Assembly: GCA_945266285.1 (NCBI GenBank)
Contig: CALYOP010000002.1
Coordinates: 248,001 to 312,000 of the forward strand
Length of the DNA: 64,000 bases
Source of the DNA: an uncultured Commensalibacter sp.
Lineage (GTDB): Bacteria > Pseudomonadota > Alphaproteobacteria > Acetobacterales > Acetobacteraceae
Direction of reading: 5' to 3'
Positions 52,315 through 62,933 of the stretch are shown in pieces; the stretch's first letter is position 1, and every line of letters starts with the position of its first letter. The translations under genes and the position numbers were made by a program. The notes beneath the pieces are model-generated. The model saw only the letters and a program-made list of their open reading frames with translations. It had not been told where the DNA came from and made no database searches.

Positions 52315-55197
52315 ATGGCGACGGCTGATCAACTCGCAGGCGCTCTTAATGGAACAAACGTAGCATATCTTGCTGAGCTTTATACACAATGGGTAAAAGA
52401 TCCAAAAAGTGTTGACTCTTCTTTTGCTATTTTGTTTGAAGCAATGGATGATACGGGTTCCGTGGTTGAACGTGATGCCAGAGGTGCTTCTTGGGCACCA
52501 CGAGCTTTTAAAATTGATGAGCAGGACAAACTTGCAGAAAAACAAAAAGAAAAGACTGCGTTTAAAGATAGTCAAATTTCTAAAGAACAAATTTATGCTG
52601 CGGCTGATGATAGCCTGCGGGTAACACAAATGATTCGTGCCTATCGGGTCAGAGGGCATATGGAATCACATCTTGACCCTTTGAAACTTGATAAGAACGA
52701 ATCTTATCCCGAGTTGGATCCTCAGACCTATGGTTTTGGACCTAATGATCTTGATCGTCCTATTTATCTGGGAAAGTTGATTGCGCATTTCTTACCAGGT
52801 GATGTCCATACCATCCGTGAAATTTTAACGGCGTTGCGGCGTGTATATTGCGGTTCAATTGGCTGGGAGTTTATGCATATTCAGGATTATGCAAAGCGTA
52901 AATGGCTTTTGGAACGTATTGAAGGTGAAAACTGGAAACAATTTTATAAGTCCGAAGATAAAAAGCAATTTTTACACGATTTAACATCAGCAGTCGGTTT
53001 TGAAGCATTTTGCCAAAAACGTTTTGCAGGTGTTAAACGTTTTGGACTTGATGGCGGTGAAGTAACGATATCGGCTTTGAAACTGCTGATTAAACGGGCG
53101 GCTCATCACGATGTTGAAGCAATCGTTTTTGGTATGGCGCATCGTGGAAGACTTAATGTTCTTACCAATATAATTGGAAAGCCTTATTCCGCTGTATTTA
53201 GTGAATTTTTTGGTAAATCCTTTAAACCTGATTTTATTCCTGGAACAGCCGATGTGAAATATCATCTAGGTTATTCTAGTATGGTAGAAGTTGAAGGGAA
53301 AAAGCTTGATATTTCCTTGGCTTTTAACCCATCGCATCTTGAAGCTGTTGGACCTGTTGTTGAAGGAAAAACCCGAGCACTTCAGGATAACTATAAGGGT
53401 ACAACACGTAAAAAACACATGGCTGTCCTTATTCATGGGGATGCAGCTTTTGCAGGTCAAGGCATTGTATATGAAACAATGTCGATGTCACAGCTTGTCG
53501 GATATAAAACGGGTGGTACTATTCATGTTGTTATCAACAACAAAATTGGATTTACGACGCTATCAACCCATGCTTATTCAGGATTTTATTGTACAGACGT
53601 AGCAAAAGCGGCACGTGCGCCTATTTTCCACATTAATGGCGATGTTCCTGAAGCGGTAATGTATGCGATGCAACTGGCTGTTGATTATCGCGAAGAATTT
53701 GGTACGGATGTTGTTTTAGACATTGTTTGTTATCGTCGGCATGGACATAATGAATCTGATGAACCTTCGTTTACGCAGCCGATTATGTATGAGGCCATTC
53801 GTAAGCATGAAACGATCCGTCAACTTTACGCCGATCAATTGGTTAAAGAAGGCTGTATTTCTGAGGCTGATGCCCACAATTCATGGATAGAATTTCAAAG
53901 CCATTTGCAAGCAGCCTATAATACAGCAAAAGATTACCGCCCAAATGATGTGCATTGGATAGCAAAAGATTGGCAGGAAATGCAATGGCGTGGTCAACAT
54001 CGCAAAATGATGACAACCGGCGTATCTAAGGATGATTTGAAACGTATTGGCGATGCTTTATATACGGTTCCTGCTGATTTTCACTGCCATCCAAAACTAT
54101 TACGTCAGCTTGAAGTCAAGCGGAATATGTTTGAATCAGGGAATGGAATTGATTGGGCTACCGGTGAAGCTTTAGCCTTTGGATCTTTGCTTATTGAAGG
54201 TCATCGCGTTCGTCTTTCAGGACAAGACTGTCAACGAGGCACCTTTAGTAACCGTAATGCGGTACTCATTGATCAACGCGACCAGAATAGTTATGTCCCA
54301 CTAAATCATATACAGGATGTACAAGCGCAGATTCGTATCTATAATTCGCATTTATCTGAATTTGGTGTGCTTGGATTTGAATATGGCTATTCGCAAGCAA
54401 GCCCGAATATGTTGGTGTTATGGGAAGCACAATTTGGTGATTTTGCTAATGGTGCGCAGATTATAATTGACCAATTTATTAGCGCAGGTGAAAGCAAATG
54501 GCTTCAAATGTCGGGGCTGGTATTGTTATTACCACATGGGCAAGAAGGTCAGGGTGCAGAACATTCTTCTGCACGTTTAGAACGTTTCTTGCAGCTTTGT
54601 GGTGAAGAGAATATGCAGGTCTGCAATCTAACCACGCCGGCAAGTTATTTCCATGCATTAAGGCGGCAATTAAAACGAAATTATCGACAGCCATTGGTTA
54701 TTATGACGCCAAAATCGCTTCTCCGTCATAAATTAGCGCTTTCATCTTTGTTAGATTTTACAACAGGAACCGAATTCCAACCGGTAATCGGCGAAATTGA
54801 TACAAACCTTGTAGCGCCTGATAAAATTAAACGCGTCGTTTTATGTTCGGGTAAAGTTTATTACGATCTGTTGGCGCGTCGAAGAGAACTTGAATTGGAT
54901 CAAGTGGCTTTGATACGTTTGGAACAATTATATCCTTTCCCAGCAGATCAGTTGAAAAAAATATTATCAACTTATTCTAAAGCTAAAATCATTTGGTGTC
55001 AGGAAGAAACCCAAAATATGGGAGCTTGGCAATTTGTTGACCGTCAAATCGGTTCTATTCTCAAAGAAATAAAACACCCAACCTTACAACTTGATTATGT
55101 AGGCCGTTCGATAGCGGCAAGTCCGGCACCTGGTCTTGCTTCTACATTTAAGGAAGAACAAGATCGTCTCGTCGATCAGGCTCTGGGTTGCGTATAA
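52315..55197 (+). CDS. sucA: 2-oxoglutarate dehydrogenase E1 component
   Basis: 960 aa; IRAYRVRGHMESHLDPL, VFGMAHRGRLNVLTNI, FNPSHLEAVGPVVEG, RRHGHNESDEPSFTQP. Confidence 0.97.
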   Translation: MATADQLAGALNGTNVAYLAELYTQWVKDPKSVDSSFAILFEAMDDTGSVVERDARGASWAPRAFKIDEQDKLAEKQKEKTAFKDSQISKEQIYAAADDSLRVTQMIRAYRVRGHMESHLDPLKLDKNESYPELDPQTYGFGPNDLDRPIYLGKLIAHFLPGDVHTIREILTALRRVYCGSIGWEFMHIQDYAKRKWLLERIEGENWKQFYKSEDKKQFLHDLTSAVGFEAFCQKRFAGVKRFGLDGGEVTISALKLLIKRAAHHDVEAIVFGMAHRGRLNVLTNIIGKPYSAVFSEFFGKSFKPDFIPGTADVKYHLGYSSMVEVEGKKLDISLAFNPSHLEAVGPVVEGKTRALQDNYKGTTRKKHMAVLIHGDAAFAGQGIVYETMSMSQLVGYKTGGTIHVVINNKIGFTTLSTHAYSGFYCTDVAKAARAPIFHINGDVPEAVMYAMQLAVDYREEFGTDVVLDIVCYRRHGHNESDEPSFTQPIMYEAIRKHETIRQLYADQLVKEGCISEADAHNSWIEFQSHLQAAYNTAKDYRPNDVHWIAKDWQEMQWRGQHRKMMTTGVSKDDLKRIGDALYTVPADFHCHPKLLRQLEVKRNMFESGNGIDWATGEALAFGSLLIEGHRVRLSGQDCQRGTFSNRNAVLIDQRDQNSYVPLNHIQDVQAQIRIYNSHLSEFGVLGFEYGYSQASPNMLVLWEAQFGDFANGAQIIIDQFISAGESKWLQMSGLVLLLPHGQEGQGAEHSSARLERFLQLCGEENMQVCNLTTPASYFHALRRQLKRNYRQPLVIMTPKSLLRHKLALSSLLDFTTGTEFQPVIGEIDTNLVAPDKIKRVVLCSGKVYYDLLARRRELELDQVALIRLEQLYPFPADQLKKILSTYSKAKIIWCQEETQNMGAWQFVDRQIGSILKEIKHPTLQLDYVGRSIAASPAPGLASTFKEEQDRLVDQALGCV

Positions 55198-55260
55198 AAC
55201 CAAATAATTAACATGATTACGTATCATTATTCATTATGAGAAGAAATTAAGGAAGAAAGT

Positions 55261-56463
55261 ATGTCCATCGAAATTAAAGTTCCGCAATTGGGTGAAAGTA
55301 TTTCAGTAGCCACGCTGTCTAAATGGCTTAAACAACCGGGTGAAGCGGTTGCAGCTGACGAAACTATTGCTGAACTTGAAACAGATAAGGTCAGTTTAGA
55401 AATTACGGCACCTCAAGCCGGTGTGGTTGGCCCACACATGGTTCAGGAAGGTGAAGAAGTCGAAGTGGGTGCTGTATTAACAACGCTTGGAGAAGCCGGT
55501 AAAACATCACCTGTTGTTGCACCTGTGAAAAAAGAGATTGATCCTCCTGTTTTAGCTCAAACAGTTCCTGTAGTTTCTGATAAACATCAAGCCATGCCTG
55601 CTGCACAGAAGATGATGAATGAAAGAAATCTTTCGTCCGAACAAATCGGCCAAGGAACAGGACGCGATGGACGAATTACACGTGAAGATGTGGTTAATTT
55701 CCTTAACAAAGCCCCTGTAACGCCACCTCCACCAGCCCCATCTGCGCCAAGAACTGATGATCCTCGTGAAGAACGTGTTAAGATGACACGGTTACGTCGC
55801 ACAATTGCGCGTCGTTTGAAAGATGCACAAAATATAGCTGCTATGTTAACGACATTTAACGAAGTGGATATGTCCGCAGTAATGAAGTTACGCAGTAGCT
55901 ATAAAGATGATTTTTCCAAAAAGCATGATGGAACACGATTGGGCTTTATGTCTTTTTTTGTAAAGGCAACGGTTTCTGCATTAGCCGAATTCCCGGCACT
56001 TAACGCTCAAATTGATGGGGAAGATGTGATTTATCGCAACTTCGTCAATATGGGTATTGCTGTAGGGGGACCAAATGGTTTGGTTGTCCCTGTGTTACGT
56101 GATGCTGAAAAAATGAGTTTTGCTGATATTGAAAGTGCTATTGCTGAATTTGCAAAAAATGCTCGGAATAATTCGCTGAAACTGAATGATCTTTCTGGTG
56201 GAACTTTCTCCATTACGAATGGTGGGATTTATGGTTCGCTGATGTCAACGCCGATTTTGAATATGCCCCAATCAGGTATTCTTGGTATGCATGCGATCAA
56301 AGAGCGTCCTATTGCTGAAAATGGTCAAGTCGTTATTCGTCCTATGATGTATTTGGCACTTTCTTATGATCACCGCATTGTCGATGGGAAAGAAGCGGTT
56401 AGTTTCTTGGTTCACATTAAAGATCGTATTGAGCATCCCGAAAAATTGCTGCTGAATATCTAA
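55261..56463 (+). CDS. sucB: dihydrolipoyl succinyltransferase (E2) of 2-oxoglutarate dehydrogenase
   Basis: 400 aa; lipoyl [40 protein letters not shown]. Confidence 0.96.
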   Translation: MSIEIKVPQLGESISVATLSKWLKQPGEAVAADETIAELETDKVSLEITAPQAGVVGPHMVQEGEEVEVGAVLTTLGEAGKTSPVVAPVKKEIDPPVLAQTVPVVSDKHQAMPAAQKMMNERNLSSEQIGQGTGRDGRITREDVVNFLNKAPVTPPPPAPSAPRTDDPREERVKMTRLRRTIARRLKDAQNIAAMLTTFNEVDMSAVMKLRSSYKDDFSKKHDGTRLGFMSFFVKATVSALAEFPALNAQIDGEDVIYRNFVNMGIAVGGPNGLVVPVLRDAEKMSFADIESAIAEFAKNARNNSLKLNDLSGGTFSITNGGIYGSLMSTPILNMPQSGILGMHAIKERPIAENGQVVIRPMMYLALSYDHRIVDGKEAVSFLVHIKDRIEHPEKLLLNI

Positions 56464-56509
56464 TCTAAAAATGGACTAAATCTTGATATATTAAAGGATT
56501 ACAAAGCAT

Positions 56510-58201
56510 ATGTCTGTAAAAGTTGTAGTACCAGTTTTGGGTGAAAGCATTTCAACAGCAGTAATATCAAAATGGCTTAAACAACCGGGAGATGCTGTCA
56601 GAGAAACAGAAGTTATCGTTGAGCTTGAAACGGACAAAGTGAATTTGGAAGTGACTGCGCAAGAGGCTGGTTTTCTTGGTAATCATGCGTTTAAAGAAGG
56701 CGATGAGGTAGCCGTAGGTGAAATCCTTACGACGATTGAATCTTCTTCTAATATGCCTGCAAAGGCAACGGAAAGCATTGCCGAAACCAAGGAAAAACCA
56801 GATGAAAAAAAGGGTTTTGATTATGATGTTCTCGTAATTGGAGCCGGACCAGGCGGTTATGTAGCTTCTATTCGTGCGGCTCAACTTGGTATGAAAGTAG
56901 TTTGTGTTGAGAAACGGTCAAGTTTGGGCGGAACCTGTCTGAATGTTGGTTGTATTCCTTCGAAGGCTTTGCTTTATGCATCTGAACAATATGAGGCTGC
57001 ACATAAAAATTTTGCTGATTTAGGGATTGTTGTGAAAGATGTTCAAGCGAATATCAGCAAAATGCATGCTCATAAACAATCGGTTATTGATGCAAATGTT
57101 TCTGGGATTGAGTTTCTTTTCAAGAAGAATCATATTACATGGCTGAAGGGTAGTGTCCAAATCTTAGAGGCTGGTAAGGTCTCTGTTGATGGTAAAATTG
57201 TTACAGCCCGCTCCATCATTATTGCTACAGGAAGTGAATCCGTTTCCTTGCCAAATGTGAAGATCGATGAACAACAGATTATAACATCAACCGGCGCTCT
57301 TTCTCTTTCCGAAGTTCCCAAGAAAATGGTGGTCATTGGCGGTGGGGTTATCGGTGTTGAATTGGGCAGCGTATGGCAGCGTCTTGGTGCTCAGGTAACC
57401 ATCGTTGAATATTTTGATCGTCTACTTCCTGGATTCGATAAAGAAATATCGACGACATTTGCAAAGCTTCTTGAAAAACAAGGTTTCATATTAAAGCTGG
57501 CACATAAGGTTGAAAAAGCTGAAGCTAAAAAGAAGAAGGTTCATCTGACTATTTGTTCAGTAGATGGCAAAAATAATGAATCTTTGGAGGCTGATGTTGT
57601 ACTCGTGGCTGTTGGACGTCGACCGGTAACAGAAGGCTTAGGTCTTGAAAAGATCGGTGTTGCCTTGGATGAAAAGGGTCGAATTAAGACAGATCATCAA
57701 TTCCAAACGAACATCACAGGTATTTATGCAATTGGAGATGTGATTGCAGGCCCTATGTTGGCGCATAAAGCTGAAGAAGAAGGTGTTGTATTGGCTGAAA
57801 TTCTAGCGGGTCAGAAATCTTGTGTTCATTACGATACTATTCCTGGCGTCGTTTATACGGAACCTGAAATTGCTATGGTTGGTAAAACTGAAGAAACGCT
57901 TAAGGCAGAAGGTATTGCGTATATCGTTGGAAAGTTTCCATTTTTGGCCAATGGTCGTGCCAGAGCAATGGGGAAAACACAAGGTTTTGTCAAAATCCTA
58001 GCAGATAAAACAACCCATAAAGTTTTGGGTGTTCATATAATCGGACCAATGGCTAGCGAATTAATTGGTGAAGCAGGCTTAGCAATGTCCTTTGGTGCAT
58101 CAGCTGAAGATATTGCGTTAAATTGTCAAGCACATCCTACTTTGAGTGAAGCACTTAAAGAAGCTGCTTTAGCAACCGATAAACGCGCAATTCATATATA
58201 A
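56510..58201 (+). CDS. lpd: dihydrolipoyl dehydrogenase (E3) with N-terminal lipoyl domain
   Basis: 563 aa; lipoyl domain MSVKVVVPVLGESIST...ELETDKVNLEV then FAD domain VIGAGPGGYVASIRAAQLG, GGTCLNVGCIPSKALL. Confidence 0.95.
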   Translation: MSVKVVVPVLGESISTAVISKWLKQPGDAVRETEVIVELETDKVNLEVTAQEAGFLGNHAFKEGDEVAVGEILTTIESSSNMPAKATESIAETKEKPDEKKGFDYDVLVIGAGPGGYVASIRAAQLGMKVVCVEKRSSLGGTCLNVGCIPSKALLYASEQYEAAHKNFADLGIVVKDVQANISKMHAHKQSVIDANVSGIEFLFKKNHITWLKGSVQILEAGKVSVDGKIVTARSIIIATGSESVSLPNVKIDEQQIITSTGALSLSEVPKKMVVIGGGVIGVELGSVWQRLGAQVTIVEYFDRLLPGFDKEISTTFAKLLEKQGFILKLAHKVEKAEAKKKKVHLTICSVDGKNNESLEADVVLVAVGRRPVTEGLGLEKIGVALDEKGRIKTDHQFQTNITGIYAIGDVIAGPMLAHKAEEEGVVLAEILAGQKSCVHYDTIPGVVYTEPEIAMVGKTEETLKAEGIAYIVGKFPFLANGRARAMGKTQGFVKILADKTTHKVLGVHIIGPMASELIGEAGLAMSFGASAEDIALNCQAHPTLSEALKEAALATDKRAIHI

Positions 58202-58302
58202 TTATAGAACAAGATCGCAATTAATTTACATTGAGAAAAATTATCCATATATTGGAGGACGTTATGCAGTCATAATTCATGCCGGTTAAGGAGAAAAGGA
58301 AA

Positions 58303-59286
58303 ATGAAGCGACATTGGTGTGCAATAGTCAGCTTATGTTTTGCCGCATTTCCTGCGATAGCACAAATGCCTGCCTCCATTAGCCGCATGGATAATAGTTC
58401 TGATCAGTCAAAAGATGTTATCGATTCTTTCTTTTCAAAACAGAATTTGCAAACGACCTCTAATTTTTCTCGCGTAGATGCTGCGCAATTGGCTGGCTCT
58501 TCTTTATATCAAGATAACGCTTTAGTTGATTTGCCGCCTTTACCGTCACTTGATGATAAGGCGGCGCATAAAGAAGCTTTACGTCTGATTGGCTTGCTTA
58601 GAAATCATATTCCTCATTATACGTTATATACGCCTGAAAAACGAAAGCGCTGGATTACTTTGGCACGACAGGAAACCAAAAAAGCCGGCATAAAAATTAA
58701 CAGGCCGCAAATTCTGGTGGTGGTTGATCGTAATCCCAAGGTTCAAGCGCTTTGTCTGATTCTTGCCTTTCCTCAGGGGTATAGCCCGTGGATGGTTTTG
58801 GGAGGAGATCGCATATCAACGGGAAAAAAAGGGCGAAAACTTTATTATATTACGCCTACAGGTGTATTTATTAATTCAACAGAGCGGTTGGGTTATCGTG
58901 CTCAAGGAACCAAGAATAAATATGGAATTCGTGGCAACGGCATCAAAGGAATGCGCGTATGGGATTTTGGTTGGCAATGGGCTGAAAAAGGGTGGTTGCC
59001 TAATCACGAAAAAGGGCAAATTCGATTGGAAATGCATGCAACCGATCCTGACTATCTTGAAGCACGTTTGGGACATACGGCTTCAGAAGGATGCGTTCGT
59101 ATTTCTGCGGCTATGAATCGATTTATTGATCAACATGGTTTGATTGATGCGCTGTATTTACAAGCTGCTACCAAAGATAAACGTTTCCGTTCCGTTTTGA
59201 GTAAACAGCAAGAACCATCATTAATTGCGGGTGATGCTTTGGTGGTTGTTGATTCTTCGGATATGAATGTAGAGCGGCAGAGTTAA
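58303..59286 (+). CDS. L,D-transpeptidase (YkuD-like) family secreted protein
   Basis: signal peptide MKRHWCAIVSLCFAAFPAIAQ; LEMHATDPDYLEARLGHTASEGCVRIS; ATG 58303 after AAGGAG. Confidence 0.82.
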   Translation: MKRHWCAIVSLCFAAFPAIAQMPASISRMDNSSDQSKDVIDSFFSKQNLQTTSNFSRVDAAQLAGSSLYQDNALVDLPPLPSLDDKAAHKEALRLIGLLRNHIPHYTLYTPEKRKRWITLARQETKKAGIKINRPQILVVVDRNPKVQALCLILAFPQGYSPWMVLGGDRISTGKKGRKLYYITPTGVFINSTERLGYRAQGTKNKYGIRGNGIKGMRVWDFGWQWAEKGWLPNHEKGQIRLEMHATDPDYLEARLGHTASEGCVRISAAMNRFIDQHGLIDALYLQAATKDKRFRSVLSKQQEPSLIAGDALVVVDSSDMNVERQS

Positions 59287-59401
59287 TTTATAGTAATTTA
59301 ATTAACGATTTTACTATTAAATACGATAAATATGCGTAATTTATAAAAATATATTTTAGTTAGAATAAATAATCAGACGCTAAATATTAATAAATAAGAA
59401 A

Positions 59402-59968
59402 TTATCCCTGCCTATTATTATTTGTATTTCTTAAAGAAATATGTGGAGCGCTTTCTGGTAGGATAATTTCTGTTATTTTCCAATGCCATCGTTGAAGTTG
59501 TAAGGTCAGATGTAAAGGTGTTTTATTTTCGTTACCTGGCATAACAATATCGGCATGAAATGTTAATGGCGAAGAAAAATAAGTATGAGCAGCAAAAAAA
59601 GCTTTTAATGCCGTCTGAAAATTGAAAGTAGCACTCTTTGAAAATTCAGGAGCTAGAAATTGAACAACTTCATTGAGATTCTCAGCATTAACATTCTTAT
59701 CAATAGAATTGGAAATGGCTGTTGTTGCAAAAGAGGAGCCAAAGTCAGGCAGCTCATTTTCTAAGGGTACATGTTCTGTAGCTTGGAAACTGGAAATAAC
59801 TTGATTTTTTAAGCTATTTTTTACAGCACGCCAATTAATATTACTTTTAAGCTGTTTGACATCACGATCTTGAATTGCCTGCGAAATTGACCACAAAGTA
59901 GCGTAAGGATAAACCAAATACAAAGCCATTAACGCGAAAAAAATACCAGCATAATGCCGTTTTTTCAT
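59402..59968 (-). CDS. DUF2939 domain-containing protein
   Basis: MKKRHYAGIFFALMALYLVYPYATLWSISQAIQDRDVKQLKSNINWRAVKNSLKNQV. Confidence 0.75.
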   Translation of the reverse strand: MKKRHYAGIFFALMALYLVYPYATLWSISQAIQDRDVKQLKSNINWRAVKNSLKNQVISSFQATEHVPLENELPDFGSSFATTAISNSIDKNVNAENLNEVVQFLAPEFSKSATFNFQTALKAFFAAHTYFSSPLTFHADIVMPGNENKTPLHLTLQLQRWHWKITEIILPESAPHISLRNTNNNRQG

Positions 59969-60396
59969 GGCTAAGTAAGATATTGAGATTAAGCGAGAAC
60001 AAAAAGATACAAACATCTTATTATATATTTAACTTAAGAGGAATACGATGTCACGATATCCTCATCCTTCAAATTATTTACCACTTATTTTGATGATATC
60101 GTATAAGAATGTTGAAAGATAGCGTTTTTTCAGCGGAATAACATGTTGAAGTAATTTAATAAAAAACAACCGTTGAAAAAAAGATCATAGCCTAATAAAT
60201 TATTCGTGTTCTATTTCGTGCATAATCTTGTATAGTAAAATCTGCTTAAGATAGAGAATGTTTTTTTAATAGCTTTTTAGTAAGTATAACATATTTGATT
60301 TTTCCCAATTTATTCAATGGAATATGTCTGAGAAAAGTAAGAAAAATCTTCAACTTTCTATTTAGCAATAAAAAATTTCGAGAGTTTTAAAAAAAT

Positions 60397-61341
60397 ATGT
60401 TCAAGTTTTTCTTGGAGCTTTCTGATGAAAACCGTATTGGTTTTCGTACTATAAAGATAATGGTTTTTATCAATTTGATATTCGGTTTTTGGGGGATATC
60501 TAATGATGGTTATGCAGAAACATTGTCTCATAAACATAGCAGCAAGCATACACATCATGCTGAAACCAAAAAAAATATATCAAAACATAAGGTAAAAAAA
60601 GCATCTCAATCGACACATCAGAAAAAACATCCTCATACGAAAGCGACAGCGCATACGAATAAACAGCCAATAGCTGCGCATCACGGTAATAATTCAGTAA
60701 CGCACACGCATTCAGTTCAGAAACCATCTGAACCGGTGGCAACACCTATTCCACCTCCTGCACCACAGGAACAACCTAAGGAACCAGATAAAGGTTCGGT
60801 AACGGGCCAACCGCTTCCTCGTTTTTCTGCGTTACGTGCAGATGAAGTCAATATGCGTGCTGGGCCAGGGATGAATTATCCTATTTTATGGGTCTATCAT
60901 CGTCGAAGCATGCCTGTAAAAATCTTGCGTGAATTTGACGTTTGGCGTTTAATCGAAGATCAAGATGGACAAAAAGGTTGGGTGCAAGGGGCTACTTTGG
61001 TCGGTAATCGCACCTTTATCGTAAGGGGTTCTGCCTTAACAACGGAAGATGCTCCTCCTACAACTACGAAAACCGAGAAGAAAGAAACGGATAGCCGTAT
61101 AATTGGCTATATTTCCGATATGGAACATGAAGGAAAAGGTAAAGATACCATTATCCTACGAAAAGAAGCAAATGATGCCTCTTTACCCATAGCCGTTTTA
61201 AAACCTGGAGTGGTTGGATTACTGAAACTATGCCCTACAGGTTCTGATTGGTGTAAAGTCAGTGTTAAACAATATTCAGGCTGGTTACGACGCGATAGTA
61301 TCTGGGGATTATTACCTCAGGAGGTTATCCAGTCTCCATAG
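60397..61341 (+). CDS. SH3-domain (DUF1058-like) protein with His/Lys-rich linker
   Basis: ALRADEVNMRAGPGMNYPILWVYHRRSMPVKILREFDVWRLIEDQDGQKGWVQGATLVGNRTFIV; second SH3-like repeat to ...GWLRRDSIWGLLPQE. Confidence 0.85.
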   Translation: MFKFFLELSDENRIGFRTIKIMVFINLIFGFWGISNDGYAETLSHKHSSKHTHHAETKKNISKHKVKKASQSTHQKKHPHTKATAHTNKQPIAAHHGNNSVTHTHSVQKPSEPVATPIPPPAPQEQPKEPDKGSVTGQPLPRFSALRADEVNMRAGPGMNYPILWVYHRRSMPVKILREFDVWRLIEDQDGQKGWVQGATLVGNRTFIVRGSALTTEDAPPTTTKTEKKETDSRIIGYISDMEHEGKGKDTIILRKEANDASLPIAVLKPGVVGLLKLCPTGSDWCKVSVKQYSGWLRRDSIWGLLPQEVIQSP

Positions 61342-61446
61342 ATGCATCTTCATTATTTACATCAATCAACTTAAGGAACAATTTTTTAATTGTGACCATT
61401 TTAAACATATTACGGATTTAAATTATTCAAAAGGAATTGTTATATT

Positions 61447-62892
61447 ATGACAGATGCACCAAAATTATTAAGGTCAAGAAGGACCAAGATTGTATCAACA
61501 CTTGGTCCTGCTTCTTCAACTAAAGAAATGATCCGTGCTTTGCTTTATGCAGGGGTTGATGTATTTCGACTTAATTTTTCCCATGGAACGCATGAAGATC
61601 ATGCTGCACGTTTCAAAATTATTCGTGAGCTTGAAAAAGAAACAGGAAAACCAATTGGCGTTTTGGCAGATATTCAAGGACCTAAACTTCGTGTTGGTCG
61701 CTTTGAAAATGGTAAGGTAATGTTGCATAAGGGCTCAACATTTCGTTTAGATCAAGATGAAACGTTGGGTACTACGGAACGGGTTTGTCTGCCGCATCCA
61801 GAAATTATTCAGACTGCAGAGGTTGGATGTCGTTTATTGTTGGATGATGGTAAGTTATGCCTAATTGTCCGCAAGGTTGGCAAAGATTATCTAGAAACCG
61901 AAGTTGTTGTCGGTGGGCCCTTATCTGACCATAAAGGTGTTAATGTTCCAGATGTCGTTTTACCAATTCCTGCATTAACTAAAAAAGATCACGAAGATCT
62001 GCGCTTTGCTTTAGATATGGGTGCTGATTTAATTGGCCTTTCTTTCGTTCAACGTCCTGAAGATGTGCAAGAGGCAAAAGATATTGCAAAGGGTCGTGCC
62101 TGGGTTATTACCAAGATGGAAAAACCGCAGGCCATGCAAAATCTGGATGCGATTATTGATATAACCGATGGCGTAATGGTGGCTCGGGGTGATTTAGGCG
62201 TTGAAATGCCTCCTGAAGAAGTCCCTCTGGCACAAATTAAGATCATTCGTAAAGCGCGTAAATTGGGTAAACCGGTTATTGTTGCTACACAAATGATGGA
62301 AAGTATGATTACTTCGCCAACACCTACACGTGCAGAAGCATCGGATATTGCAACGGCAGTATTCGAAGGAACCGATGCTGTAATGTTATCCGCCGAAAGC
62401 GCATCGGGTCAGTATCCAAAAGAAGCCGTGACAATGATGAATCGTATCATCACGCGTGTTGAAAAAGATGTTGAATGGCAGAAAATGATGGCTGCCAATC
62501 GTGAACATCCTGAAACCAACACGGCTGATGCAATTGTTGCTGCAGCTCAACAGATATGTGACACTTTGCGGTTACCTGCTGCGGTTGCATTTACGCGTCG
62601 TGGTAAAACAGCACAGCGTATGGCTAGAGAACGGCCAAATTGTGTTATTTTCGGTGTAACACCTACTCCAGAAGTTGGTCGTCGTTTAGCACTGACATGG
62701 GGTGTTCATCCATGTATTACTGAAAAAGGTGATGATCCATCCTGTACGGCTGAAACTATTATTCATGAAGCGCTGAAAATCGTTCACGAATTGAACGTTG
62801 TAAATCGCGGTGATTCTATTGTAGTCGTTGCTGGTATGCCTTTTGGTGAAGCTGGAAGCACAAACCTTATTCGTGTTGTGAATATTAATTAA
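61447..62892 (+). CDS. pyk: pyruvate kinase
   Basis: 481 aa; RRTKIVSTLGPASSTKEMIRALLYAGVDVFRLNFSHG, VMVARGDLGVEMPPEEVPLAQ, MMESMITSPTPTRAEASDIA. Confidence 0.97.
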   Translation: MTDAPKLLRSRRTKIVSTLGPASSTKEMIRALLYAGVDVFRLNFSHGTHEDHAARFKIIRELEKETGKPIGVLADIQGPKLRVGRFENGKVMLHKGSTFRLDQDETLGTTERVCLPHPEIIQTAEVGCRLLLDDGKLCLIVRKVGKDYLETEVVVGGPLSDHKGVNVPDVVLPIPALTKKDHEDLRFALDMGADLIGLSFVQRPEDVQEAKDIAKGRAWVITKMEKPQAMQNLDAIIDITDGVMVARGDLGVEMPPEEVPLAQIKIIRKARKLGKPVIVATQMMESMITSPTPTRAEASDIATAVFEGTDAVMLSAESASGQYPKEAVTMMNRIITRVEKDVEWQKMMAANREHPETNTADAIVAAAQQICDTLRLPAAVAFTRRGKTAQRMARERPNCVIFGVTPTPEVGRRLALTWGVHPCITEKGDDPSCTAETIIHEALKIVHELNVVNRGDSIVVVAGMPFGEAGSTNLIRVVNIN

Positions 62893-62933
62893 TTTTCTAA
62901 AAACATTGGAAAAGCGGATTTAGTCCAGCTTTT

